Below, piece by piece: positions 12,680 through 23,935 of a stretch of DNA of 64,000 nucleotides. Position 1 is the first letter of the stretch. Each line of letters starts with the position of its first letter. The notes under the pieces were generated by a model. It made no database searches, was not told the DNA's origin, and was given only the letters and a program-made list of their open reading frames with translations. The position numbers and the translations under genes were made by a program. Origin of the DNA: Viscum album (Eukaryota > Streptophyta > Magnoliopsida > Santalales > Viscaceae). The stretch spans positions 1,717,974,889 through 1,718,038,888 of the forward strand of contig OY728125.1 of assembly GCA_963277665.1 (NCBI GenBank), in the 5' to 3' direction.

Positions 12680-15600
12680 AGATACATATAAAGGTTGATC
12701 AAATAAAAATTTAAGACAATGTTAGTGAAAATGTGTGGGTGTTATATCAAAAGGAGATCAATGACCTATTATTCAATGAATTCAAACCCTAGAAACACTG
12801 AGCAATCAATATTTCCTAGGATCAAAACTAGGTTATGCTCATCTTGGGTACCCTCCCTAAGAATTTATTAAATGATTTCCATGGAATTATAAATCAATTC
12901 ATATCATGTTCTCTTCTGGTAATGACCATAAATATACTCAAGCATAATATATGCATACATGTCTTCATGAGACAGTAAGAGTTCAATTTATATAGATATA
13001 ATCAAAAAATATTTATTTTTTAGCACATTGTTCAAATATCTCCCATATACTCTGAGTTTTTCATCCCTCTTCTCCCTATCTTATGGGCCAAGAAATGAGG
13101 ATTCTATCTTGTAATATTCCAATTAATGTACTAACACAACCTAAAGGAAGCTATACAATTCTTTGAAGTTACATCAATTTATGAGGCTATGTTTATCCAA
13201 TATTCATCATAGGGATAATATGGATGTTAATATTTTCATTTTATTCTATAATTGAAAGAAACAATTATTATTGCTTTACTGAATTACAAATTTGTGAGAG
13301 ATATAATTTAATTATTTTATTAAATATTCATCTTTTTTATGATGTTCCAATATATCTCTCTGTAGAACCAAAAATGTCAAATTACATGAAATTCTATTTG
13401 AAAGGATCCATGTTCCCTTTTTTATAACCTGGACAGGGGTTTATCTAGCTACATGGCGGTATTTTACTATGAGGATATTTTCCAACAGTGGGATTACAGC
13501 TCCTTAATCATTTGAGTGTACTACCCAATCATGAAATTCTGAATTTTATTTCTATAACACTTTCCTTAAAATTAAACCAAGTCTATCAAGTCATAATCCT
13601 CAATACTTAATATGGTTAATTCGACCTTAAATAGTCATATTAACCCCTTTTCAAAGTAGGTGAAACAAAAGGGGTTCGTCCCACACAAAGTTCTATCAAG
13701 ATGCATTATTAATAATTTAATGGAAGGCGAATTATGAAATAATATTTAATTGAGGTGTTTTTATTTTAATTTTCATATTTTCTATCTTTTTTCATACTTT
13801 ACATTTCTTGATAATATTATGTGAATATTAATAAATTAATTTACATTGTTGGGTAAATATTTTTTACATAATTCAATTATATAATTTCCATTATTTGACA
13901 TTAATTAATTTATTTTTTTGACTGTGGACTTCCACCCATGAAATAAATAATTAATTATAAATAAATAAATAAATAAATAATTGTCTATTAATGATATTTA
14001 TCTAATTATATATTTAATTTATGGAAATTAAATCAACTATTAAGCTTGGGGAAATAACACCTTTTTTAGTTTTGGAACAAGTAAAAACAATCCACTTGTC
14101 CACCTGCGTATCACCTAAGTTGTCATCATAATGGTTCTGTCTTGAACTATCTTCACCTAAATTGGGATGCTACATTAATTACAAGTATTTAGTAATAACA
14201 TGTAGGAGTGGGGAATTCCTAATTAGTAAAAAGGGGATACATAAATATCCATGTACATTATGATCCTATATAATAATTGTGTGAGGGATAACTTATAGGA
14301 AATTCATTAACTTAATATAAATTAATTGAAAAAACCTTAAATTAATTAAGTTAAAACATCCTACAAATACACGCACCACTATCATGACCATGAATGGTCA
14401 TATATGAAACAAATACACAAAAGTACCTCGATAAAATTCATTTCCTTATTCATTAATTGTTATTAAGATGAAAAAGGTGGCATTAATTAGTTAATAAATC
14501 AATTAATTAATTTTACTTTCTCTTAATGGTCTTTTATACATTATTATAAATTCCAATAATTTTTTAAGACTTGTTAAATTTACGATATATCAAATAAAGA
14601 AATATATATTATAAAAAATTAACTAATAAATAAAAATTATTTAAAACCATTATTATATTTTCAGACACATCATGGTATAACAATAAATAAAATAAATTTT
14701 CGATGATGAAATTATAAAATTTAATGTAATTATTAATCTTATCCATTAATGGGAGACTACACATCATTTATATTCAGTAACACAATCTATATCATGGTTG
14801 TCATCTATCTAGCTCACATGTTTGGTTCCTTGGCATGTAAATCGGTCAGACTACATGACACATATAGACAAGCTACAAGGTAGGTGCCTTTCTGGATGTA
14901 TGTTTGGGATATATACATCAGTCCTTGTGTTGTTTCCCAGCGAACTACGCAGTGGGTACAAACCACCAACATGTCATGTATTTGATTGATTTGTGTGCCC
15001 ATTTTCTACCAGATTTTCTTGACATATTCTTCAGAAAAGAGAATTGATGATCTTTATTCAATGTAAACATCATACAAATAATGTATATCATAATTTCTCA
15101 AGTTAGTATGTCTCATTATTTTATCATTATGTATAATGTCTAAAATATTGAATGATTTACACTGCTAACTTTTGTATACGCACAATGTCTAGACTGATCG
15201 ACACCGTTTAATCTGACAACCAGTGTTCCACCCAAACTGGTCCACATGTGGAAAAAACCATGTGTAATTACTATGCGTTGCAACATGTATCATAAAAAAC
15301 ATCTAAACTCATTGCACTAGGGAACAATATGTGTACTTTTGAGTAAATGCAGTAAAATTATCTTGGTGGCCAAAAAGATAGAAGTTCATGATGGCATCTC
15401 TCATTATTCTTCATTTGTTCATAGACCATTCTGAAAATGTAATAATGTGAAGAAATAGAACTAATATCTCAAATAATTTCAAATTATAACATATTAAAGA
15501 ATATATAATATGAAATTAAAATCTAATAACAATTTCACATAGATCAACAATAAAGAAATAATTATAAATTCAAACATGTCATCTCTGATGCAACATATTG

Positions 15601-17287
15601 GTACCAATCATAGTTGAAGTATATAGTGGTGGTAGATGTAATAAATTTTTTTAATCATATCCCAAATCAAAGAGTGATGATGTTTCACATCATATTTATA
15701 ATTAATTTATTTAATATCTAATGAAATAAATATCATGGATTATGATCATTCATATTTAATAAATGATTAATCATCTAAACATTCCCTTTTAGAATTAATT
15801 TTTTCTATGTGAGGATCCAATGATATAATCTCATTAATGATGATCCTCTTGTGCTTCAACAATCTCTAATAAAACCACATGATCTATAGGTTATATCATG
15901 CTTAATAAAAGGTCTAATGTTGTTTTTTTATTGCATATTCATCGGTGTTGAAGAAATCTCTATTCTATTCCACACAATTTAGAGAGGGAGAAAAGGAATA
16001 ATTGAAGGAGAATTTTTTGTGTGTAAGTATTATCTATTAATAATTTTTTGAGGCAATAAATAATAAAAACAATCTTATATTTATATAGTACGATTTTAGA
16101 AATTTTTTTTTAATTGTATTCAAACCATTAAAAAACATTTAATACAGTTAATAAACCATATTCCATATAGAAAAATCTTCTTATTTTTTTTTCCTCTAAT
16201 ATGATGAAACTGATAAATAAAATTTATTTGACTGTAAATAAATATTTATAGCCAGACATTATCTGTTCTGTTAAAACTAATTGTTATTTATTTAATGCAC
16301 GAAAAAATAGTTAATTCAGAAATAGATATTTCATTCAAAAATAGTGAAATGATATTTATTAATTATTAAATAAAATGAATATATATATATTCACATGTAA
16401 GTGAATAAATATTTATTCAGGTTTTGAGAAATAATACAACATGAATAAAAATAATCCATGATCATGGCAATAATTTTTATTCCATTAATAAAATTCAATG
16501 TAAATTAAATCGAGATTAATGAAAATACATAGTGGGTGAACCTACATGACTATTTTTCGTGTAGGTATTAAATAATTTTAATTAATTACCTAGATTAATA
16601 TCTTTTACTAGGTCATGGAACCCATGTTAAAGAACTTAAGGTATCAATGATGAAAACCACAGACGAAAACTCACTATGTAATTTAATCTATCTATCAAAA
16701 TATCTAATGATACAAGTTCCTAATTACTTCATCAACCTATATGTTTGATATGTATTTTGTTGACTATCTGAAATAAACATGTCGTTACACCATAAAACCC
16801 ATAATCATTTATTGTTCAAATCATTCCTCATATAATTCATTAATGACATGTAAATCATGATGCACCCAATGTACCTTACATATTACAAACATATTGGATG
16901 AATTTTATTTTTCAATAAATCAATGTGTGTGAGTCATGAAATTTATTAATGAAAATATTAAACTCTATGGACCATTATAAACAGATTCTTATCTGAATAT
17001 CCAGTGAAACCAAAACAAGTTGAATTACAACACGTGGGTTTGTACGCATAATATTTCATGATGTCGATTATCAAGTAAAAACATAACTTGAAGAAGCCTT
17101 ATATTTTATTATGAGTACTCATGCATGATGGTATAAGTAATATATGTCCCATCATATTATTTTATCCAATTAAAATAAGAGTTTATGAATATTATCGCAG
17201 AACCTCAGTGTTCTCATCAATATAGTGAAATTATATTTCTTCCATCTTTCCATTATTTCTCTAATCATTATAATGAAATTTTTCTTT
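12680..17287. other. AT-rich intergenic DNA, mostly unidentified
   Basis: No gene seen. Weak, scattered minus-strand resemblance to gypsy pol exists near 12,880-12,960 but is too degraded to annotate. Pol of the split gag fossil H, which runs on the minus strand from the right, would be expected within roughly 14,000-17,200, yet I could not identify it. Small CpG-containing islands near 15,180-15,240 are unexplained. Open stretches such as 13,224-13,427 and 14,814-15,002 (minus) have no recognisable motif. Confidence 0.4.
13958..13981. repeat. (ATAA)n microsatellite
   Basis: About six tandem copies of a 4-bp A/T unit, readable directly in the sequence. Confidence 0.85.
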
Positions 17288-17329
17288 GTTGTCATGATAC
17301 ACATGTCAAAATTTTACATATCGAAAACA
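17288..17329 (-). pseudogene. Zinc-knuckle remnant of gag (element H, part 1)
   Basis: On the minus strand fourteen codons read C-F-R-Y-V-K-F-stop-H-V-Y-H-D-N. This fits a CX2CX4HX4C knuckle in which the second Cys became Tyr, a Gly became a stop and the last Cys became Asn. Element A begins 74 bases to the right, and a gag capsid remnant on the same strand resumes at the other end of A (29,280 downward). I infer that A inserted between the capsid and nucleocapsid parts of one gag gene. Confidence 0.6.
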
Positions 17330-17398
17330 CATTATTGAGTTGAAATGATATATTTATAGATTATTTTAACCAAACATATCATATAATAGAAATCAAAA

Positions 17399-17403
17399 TT
17401 TTA
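17399..17403 (+). repeat. Target-site duplication of element A (left copy)
   Basis: TTTTA directly precedes the TG of the 5' LTR and is repeated directly after the CA of the 3' LTR at 28,775-28,779. A perfect 5-bp duplication is typical of Ty3/gypsy integration. Confidence 0.9.
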
Positions 17404-19157
17404 TGTAAAGACCCGTAAAATTCAAGGGACATTTTTTCTTAATTTTCTTTGGAATTTTACAAGAACGCGGTTTCTGACGGCACTTGATTCTAAGGCCCGG
17501 AGTGCCCGGAATCAATTTCCGAAGTTTGGCTCGGGTACGTTCAGCGAACGAACGAGCGGGTTATCCTATCTTTTAAACCGGTACCCGGAATCGAATTCCT
17601 AGGGCACCGATGGAACCGCAACGCCGGTAATTTCTTAGGAAATCCTGTTTCGGAGTTGCGTTTACATGAGGGGAGTTATTAATATTTGTGGTAGTTAAAA
17701 ATAAAAATTTAACAATTTTTATTTTTTCCACTTTGTAGTTTTATCCTAAGTAAGGATGTTGGGGGTGGGACCCACTTCTAATAACCAACCATGAGAGGAT
17801 AAGGTTGGGTGGAACACACACAAGCCGAACCCCTCACTTTCCTAACCCCTCTAAACCACCCATTTATGTATTGTTAACTTATCACCTCATTACTTTTATA
17901 ACATCTTATGTTTAAAACTTAAGTGAGTTAAATGTGGGTTTTGAATTTTCAATCTCTTGAAATTCAAAACCTATGTTGGGTTAATAAAATAAGTGGGAGG
18001 ATTATTTTATTTTGGGGTTAGTTGTTCTTGTGGTGGAGACTTGGGAGAGAAAGGGATAAGTTTGAGGAAGTCTTCTTCTTCTTCTTCATCGACGAAGAAC
18101 GCGAAGAACACCTCCGACGAAGAACACCGTTCGTCAATGAAGAATATCTCCGCCGAAGAACGCGACGTCTACTTCCAACGATGTTTCCTCTTCAAAAGCA
18201 CCTTGAAGACAATGGAATCGATGTTCGTTTTCAGCGACGCCCGACCACCGTGATGCTCGTCTTCCGTGTCTCGATTAACGTGCACCATTCCTGAACCGAG
18301 GTAGTGGATTGTATTTAATTCTTTTGTTCGTGATACTTTCCTGAATTTCTTTATGAAATTTTAAAAACCATTTGTTATCGAATAACGTGAGGGGGGGGGG
18401 GGGGTCGGACTGCACAAACACGACCGACCTTCCTCCTTAATTTTCATGTTGGTTCCTTGTGGTCGGTACGGGAGAGCGGGGTGTCGTCGCACCACTCGGA
18501 TTCATGCGGAAGGAAATTCACGGTGCCGTCGCGCCACGCCGTGGAAAGAAGTTCAAGGACGCGACGTCGTCGCGCCGCGTCGAAGAAAAACAATGACGTC
18601 GCGGCTAGAGCAGGGCCGCGGCGGAGCAAGGTGACCGGCGGCCGGACCGGGCCACCAGCGTTGGAGCTGGAAAGGGCCCGGCCATCGCCGGTCCCGTTGA
18701 GCAGGAACCGGCCAGCCAGGTCGGGCCGACTGGAAAGGGAGGATCCAGGGGAATTAAATTCCCCCGGCTGGCATCAAACGGCCCCCCATAAATGGGGGGG
18801 GGGGGCGGTTACTCAAGGGGGGTAGGCGCCCCCCCCCCCCCCTTTTACAACAGGTCGACCAAAGGCCAAGCTGGCAGCGCGCTGGGCGTGCTGTGCCCAG
18901 CCGGGCCAGGCCGGGCTGTGCAGGGCCGGGCCGACCCGGATAGGTGCGGGTCGACCCGGTTCGGCCAACCGCGGGGGTCTCGGGCCGGGTCGGTCCGGGC
19001 CCGAAACCCCCGTTTTCGGACGTTTCTATTCAAACACACATATCGTGGGCTACGGACCTCCGAATGACACTCCTTCAGCGGCAACACGATCCTTGGATTG
19101 AGATGGTTGTTTCGGTATATCACACTCAAGGTTTCGGAATACATTTTGTTTGGCCGA

Positions 19158-19180
19158 GTTGGTTCGTACACGAAACCAAC
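19158..19180 (+). other. Stem-loop 1 in the LTR of element A
   Basis: GTTGGTTCGT and ACGAAACCAAC pair as an imperfect hairpin (one bulge). The same structure is present at 27,272-27,296 in the 3' LTR. Conservation in both copies only shows it was present at insertion; a role in the transcript is unproven. Confidence 0.5.
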
Positions 19181-19321
19181 CGGGCCCTCAGAGCGGAAAC
19201 ACACATATCTTGAGCTTCAGATGTCCGATCGACGTGTCGTCGACATTGTTGTGTTCCTCTTAGTGAGACATATCTTTTGGCATACTCCGCCCGAGGTTTG
19301 TACACAGGTGGAGTACGGTCG

Positions 19322-19347
19322 GGTTGGTTTTGCCTTAAAAACCAACC
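19322..19347 (+). other. Stem-loop 2 in the LTR of element A
   Basis: GGTTGGTTTT and AAAACCAACC pair around a GCCTTA loop (one extra A). The copy at 27,437-27,462 is identical. The stem sequence nearly repeats that of the hairpin about 160 bp upstream. Confidence 0.55.
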
Positions 19348-19629
19348 GGGCCCCTAGAACGAAAAAGCCAATAACTCTCAGACTGGGCGTCCAATTGAAG
19401 CGTCGTCTGTTGCGTTGAGTTCCTGTTGTCGATACGGAACTTTTGGATACATCAACTTCGAACTATGTGTCATTTGATGTATCAGCTTCTCGGCTCGTGG
19501 AGCGGACCCTCCCGAACGAGCTTGCTGTGTGCGGGAACCCTAGTGCTGGCTGCGACTGCTACTGTGACGACGACGACTGTACAGAGATCCTCAGTGGATT
19601 CGATGGCGATGACTACAGCACTCAGCGAT

Positions 19630-19990
19630 CCTATGTGGATCAGTGCTACCGATCCTGTGTGGGTCCGACCCTGTGTGGGTCAGCGCTCAACGGTTCTGTG
19701 TGAGCCAGCGCCTACAGATCCTGTGTGGGTCCGATCTTGCTTGGGTCTTTGCAGGGGTTAGTTTCCTACTGATCCTGTGTGTGTCTTTGCGGGGGTTAGT
19801 ACCTATCGATCCTTTCTGGGTCCGAAGACTTAGATTGATTAGTGATCATCTCTATCGTCTTACGAAGAATTATACCTGTGAGAGCTGAATCCTGTTTGCT
19901 TTCCTGTGTGGATTGTGTTGTGCTATTCTGTGTGGATTACGTTTTGCTTTCCTGTGTGGAATACGTATACTTTCCTGTGTGGACTGGGTT
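19630..19990 (+). repeat. Diverged tandem repeats with TCCTGTGTGG core
   Basis: The motif (T/A)TCCTGTGTGG(A/G) recurs many times, first in units ending GGTCCGA or GGTCAGCG (about 19,640-19,830), then in shorter units with GCTTTCCTGTGTGGA (about 19,900-19,985). The 3' LTR holds the same array at about 27,745-28,100. It lies upstream of the last part of the LTR. Confidence 0.7.
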
Positions 19991-20661
19991 TTACTTGGGC
20001 TTGGAGGTTGGAGCGTACTGGAATTTATGACCTAGGTATATGTATGGGAATATACCTAAGCAGTGTCGGTTGTTACTTCGTGATTGTATATTTCCTTTTT
20101 GGTTTATCCTTTGTGGATTTTGGGAGACCTTCGGGGGTCTTGGGGTCCCTAGTGGGTAGCTTATACTCACCCCTGCATGGGCTATGCCCGCACTACGTTG
20201 TGTTGGTTGCAGACGATGGACAGCGTTGATCGTGCTTGAGGCTTGCAGAGCAGGACGGTACCTGGAGGTGGACCACTGGGCGGGACGTACTCGGTGCCGA
20301 CGGCGGGACCCGAGGAGCGGTGGAGCTATCTGTACCCACCCTTTAGGTGGGATTTCCAGTGGAAAACTCAGCGTAGAGGCTTTTACTTTTCAGTTGCTGT
20401 TTTCCCTTTCGAGTTGTACTTTTCATTCAGTTTGGGTTTGTATACTGGCCCACTTACTTTTCTGCACTTACTGTTGTACAAGTTTTTACTCAGTGTTTAC
20501 TTTTTCCGCTTGCTTACTCTATGGTGCTTGTTTACTTTACAAAGGAAATTCCTTCCCTTTATATTGGTATTTATGCCTTGATGCTAGTAGCCAGCCCCTG
20601 GCCTATGGAAGGTGGGCTTGGGGTAGTCACGGCACGGGCCCCGAGGTGGGTTGTGACAAAT

Positions 20662-20673
20662 TGGTATCAGAGG
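20662..20673 (+). other. Primer-binding site of element A (initiator-Met tRNA type)
   Basis: TGGTATCAGAGG starts three bases after the 5' LTR. It matches the 3' end of plant initiator methionine tRNA at 11 of 12 positions (family TGGTATCAGAGC), the usual minus-strand primer for plant Ty3/gypsy elements. Confidence 0.9.
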
Positions 20674-20934
20674 AGTTCGGTTCTACCGCAGACTCTGATC
20701 ATTATTCTATGTGAAGCAATAGTGTTAAGCATATTGGGTGTGTTTATCAGTCCAGGGAGTCCAGTGTTGGTGCGGCGGCCGACGTATCCGTACACTAGGA
20801 CCCTGACTTCTGATTTCCGACTTCATGCACGAAAACATTGATGGCTTGTGTGTTTCATGTTTTCTTTGTGATTACTTTGTATCAGCTCACCAGGTATACT
20901 GTTCTGACTGTGGCGCACCTGTTTCCATTTCAAG

Positions 20935-21841
20935 ATGGCCTCACGACGGCAGCCAGCTAGGGTTCCGAGAGTCGAGAGTGACGACAACCCACCGAGCGAC
21001 GAGGCCTCGGTGCAGGGCCCTTTGTCAGCAGTGGCACCGGCAGTAGCTCTACCCGCCGAGCCACCGATATTTCCAACACCAGCCACTGACGATGCACATC
21101 GCCTCAGTGCACTGCATGAGTTCCAGCGCCAGCGACCACCCAGGTTCCCTTGGGGAGATGGACCCCCAGGCAGCCGAGGACTGGCAGGAGGCAGTCGTAC
21201 GAGTTTTCAGGCTAGTGAGGACACCAGCAGACCTCATGGTGATCCTCGCTGCGAGCCTACTGCACACAGCAGCGGGCCGATGGTGGGGCTTGATGCTCCA
21301 GGTGCACGATGAGGCATCTCTACTTTGGACGGACTTTGAGAGCCTCTTCCGCTCAGAGTTCGTCCCAGCCACCCTCCGTGTGGTGCGCATTCAGGAGCAT
21401 CTTCAGCTGCGGCAGGGCAGCATGACGGTCGCCCAGTACTCGGCGAGATTTTCTGATCTCTCGCGCTACTCGACCGACATGGTACATGAACCATTCTTCC
21501 GGGCCCGGACCTTTGAGCAGGGTTTGAGACACGAGATCAGGGCAACACTGATCTCCCTCAGCATTACGACTCAGACATGAGTACTGGAGCGGGCCCTTTT
21601 GATCGAGAGCATTCTTCCTGAGTCTACACCAGCACCGAGACCCACCGTAGGGCGGCATGTAGAAGAGTCTTCCGCAGCAGGCAGTCGACTGATGACTCAT
21701 GGGTCCAGGCAGACCAGAATCTCAGGCATATGACCTCAGGACAATAGATCAGCAGTGCGGGGCACACAGCGCGGAGCCAGTCTATCGAGAGGCAGACAGT
21801 GTTACTCATGAGGCGGGCAAGGCCACATGGCTTGTGACTGC
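20935..21841 (+). pseudogene. gag: gag of element A (capsid and zinc knuckle, broken)
   Basis: The ATG at 20,935 opens a proline-rich N-terminus (MASRRQPARVPRVES...) 262 bp after the primer site. Near 21,160 the frame shifts by one. The second frame then carries the capsid: MDPQAAEDWQEAVVRVF, then WTDFESLFRSEFVPATLR, then QLRQGSMTVAQYSARFSDLS, the hallmark of the plant retrotransposon gag family. A TGA at 21,578 and further stops follow. At 21,800-21,841 the zinc knuckle reads C-Y-S-stop-G-G-Q-G-H-M-A-C-D-C, a CX2CX4HX4C motif whose second Cys codon became TGA (21,809-21,811). The protein would coat the RNA in virus-like particles. It is non-functional here. Confidence 0.9.
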
Positions 21842-22090
21842 CTGACCTGCCATGTCGAGGAGCAGCAGACGATTGAGGGACCACCGAGGCAGAGGCAGAG
21901 GGTCGACCGTGGAGGTCCGTAGGGAGGAGGCGGACGAGGCAGGGAAGCTGGCCGAGAAGCAGGTGGTGGGCGACGCTTTGATCCTCTACCACCACCACCA
22001 CCAGGAGGTCCACCCCGACCACAGGGAGCTGGCGGGCAGAGACAGGCACAGCTCCAGGCAGCAGAGGCCTACGACCACGTCACTCCCGAG

Positions 22091-22495
22091 ATGATTCGAG
22101 GTACTATCTGTGTCTATTCCACCCTTTCTGTAGTACTTATAGACACAGGAGTGAGTCACTCTTTCATAGCCGCTGCCCTTGTTCGGAGCTCGGAGATTCC
22201 GACAGAGTCGTTGGCTCGATCCTTACGGCTAGAGACTCCTACGGGAGCAGACTCGACGATTACGCACTGGTGCCGGCAGTGTGAGCTTACTCTAGGAGGT
22301 GATAGCTTCGGCTGGGATCTTCTTGTAGTGGCGTCGAGGCCTTATGACATCATCTTGGGCATGGATTGGTTATCTACGGTCCATGAACAGATTGACTGTT
22401 TTAGGCGCAATATGCGATGTGTACGCACCGACAGGAACAGGTTCACCTTCACCGGCGAGAAGGGAGCCTTTGCAGCACAGGATGGACTTCTGTAG
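22091..22495 (+). pseudogene. Aspartic protease domain of element A
   Basis: Same frame as the zinc knuckle. The catalytic motif reads LIDTGVSHSF (family LIDTGA-HSFI) starting near codon 16, with the Asp at 22,142. The second landmark, YDIILGMDWLS, lies near codon 86. Both are typical of the retropepsin-like protease of plant Ty3/gypsy elements, which cuts the polyprotein. The frame runs open for 134 codons and ends in TAG (22,493-22,495) before RT. Protease and RT are in one frame, as expected for a single gag-pol polyprotein of this group. The domain itself looks intact, but it cannot be made as part of a complete polyprotein. Confidence 0.9.
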
Positions 22496-22522
22496 AGGAG
22501 AGGACAGCCCATCACTCATCAG

Positions 22523-23480
22523 TTGGCTAGCCTCATCCTAGGAGCAGTTGACGTGCGGAGTCCTGGTTTTCCTATAGTGGTGGATCAGTTTACAGACGTT
22601 TTTCATGACGACGTTCCAGGACTACCTCCACACAGAGAGGTAGACTTTTATATTGACCTATACCCCAGGACAGCCCCGATATCCACCCCAGCGTATCAGA
22701 TGGACCCCGCAGAGCTTCGAGAGCTACGGGTACAGTTGGAGGACTTGCAGGGCAAGGGGTTCATCCGACCCAGTGTTTCACCCTGGGCTTCCCCGATATT
22801 GTTCGCCAAGAAGGCGGACGAGAGCTTGCGACTGGGTGTCGACTATCGTCGCCTGAACCAGGTGACAGTGAGGAACAAGTATCTGCTACCAAGGATTGAT
22901 TAACTCTTTGATCAGCTCAATGGAGCACGGTGGTTCTCGAAGATAGACCTTAGGTCAGGTTATCACTAGCTCAGAGTTCGAGACGAGGACGTGCAGAAGA
23001 CGGCCTTTAGATGTCGGTATGGCCACTATGAGTTCTTGGTTATGCCCTTCGGCGTAACCAATTCTCCAGCAGTGTTCATGGCCCTCATGAATAGGATCTT
23101 TCGGCCATACCTCGATCGATTTGTTGTTTTCTTCATCAACGACATTCTGATTTACTCGACAACTGAGGAGGAGCATGCCTACCACTTGCGGGTTATACTA
23201 GACACACTCCGAGAGCACCAGATTTATGGTAAGCTCTCTAAGTTTCAGTTCTAGATATGTGAGGTCCACTTCTTGGGACACGTCATCTCTGAGGCGGGAG
23301 TTGCAGTGGATCCTGCGAAGATCGAGGCAGTGTTAGCTTGGGAGCCACCCATGAGCGTGATGGAGGTGCGGAGTTTCTTGGGACTAGCTAGATACTACCG
23401 GAGATTCGTGCCAGAATTCCCTAGAGTTGCGGCACCACTATCAGCTTTGACGAAGAAGGGGAAACCCTTCGTGTGGTGAG
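22523..23480 (+). pseudogene. Reverse transcriptase domain of element A (inactivated)
   Basis: Domain landmarks in order: [18 protein letters not shown], then [14 protein letters not shown], then [17 protein letters not shown], then FSKIDLRSGYH, then [20 protein letters not shown], then the catalytic box as FINDILIYS, then VHFLGHVIS and [15 protein letters not shown]. The first Asp of the FIDD box is Asn (AAC at 23,138-23,140), which would abolish metal binding. Stops interrupt the frame at 22,901 (TAA), 22,967 (TAG where the family has Gln), 23,252 (TAG where it has Trp) and 23,477 (TGA). All pieces remain in one frame. RT copies the element's RNA into DNA in the particle; this copy cannot. 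Confidence 0.93.
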
Positions 23481-23935
23481 ACAGATGTCAGCAGAGATTC
23501 CAGGAGATAAGACAGAGATTGACCAGCGCACCTATCTTGAGGTTTCCTGAGGAGGGAGTAGGGTACGTAGTTTACTGCGATGCATTAGGGATCAGACTCG
23601 GATGTGTCCTGATGTAGGAGTGGGCAGTGATCTCCTATGGATCACGTCGGTTGAGGCCGCATGAGAAGAACTACGCTACCCATGACCTGGAGTTAGAAGC
23701 AGTGGTCTCCGCTCTGAAAACATGGCGACACTACCTGATGGGAGAGCTCTTTACAGTCTTTTCTGACCATCAGAGTCTCAGGTACATCTTCTCTCAGAAG
23801 GACCTGAACCTGAGATAGCGGCGATTTCTCGAGTTCCTCCAGGACTATGACATTGAGATAGTATATACTCTGGGAAGGGGAACGTAGTAGCCGATGCCCT
23901 CAGCAGGAGGACGGGCATTCAGCTACTTGAGGAGG
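23481..23935 (+). pseudogene. RNase H domain of element A (inactivated)
   Basis: Continues the RT frame. Landmarks are VVYCDALGIRLGCVLM (family YSDASR-GLGCVLM), then [19 protein letters not shown], then [11 protein letters not shown], then [11 protein letters not shown] and DYDIEIVY. A TAG at 23,615-23,617 replaces the Gln of the VLMQ motif, and another at 23,816-23,818 replaces the Gln of LRQRR. Near 23,870 a single-base change shifts the frame, after which NVVADALSRR, the conserved end of the domain, is read. RNase H removes the RNA template during reverse transcription. Confidence 0.9.

Larger units (their letters stand above)
17404..20658 (+). repeat. 5' LTR of element A (3,255 bp)
   Basis: Starts TGTAAAGACCC and ends GGGTTGTGACA, with TG...CA ends. 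Full-length direct repeat of 25,494-28,774. It contains a (TCT)n tract near 18,071-18,087, a GC-rich stretch at about 18,440-19,020 with G14 (18,391-18,404), G12 (18,794-18,805) and C14 (18,829-18,842) runs, two stem-loops (19,158-19,180 and 19,322-19,347), and diverged tandem repeats with a TCCTGTGTGG core at about 19,630-19,990. Open reading frames in the GC-rich part are long only because stops are rare there; none carries a known domain. Compared with the 3' LTR it lacks about 60 bp near 18,615. Confidence 0.95.

Noticed and set aside
13224..13427. Possible small host gene
   Set aside because: 67 codons in AT-rich DNA, no recognisable motif, splice context or neighbouring exon.
18457..19204. 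Overlapping open frames on both strands in the GC-rich part of the LTR of element A
   Set aside because: Stops are rare in GC-rich DNA. The frames overlap on both strands, are disrupted in the other LTR, and carry no known motif.
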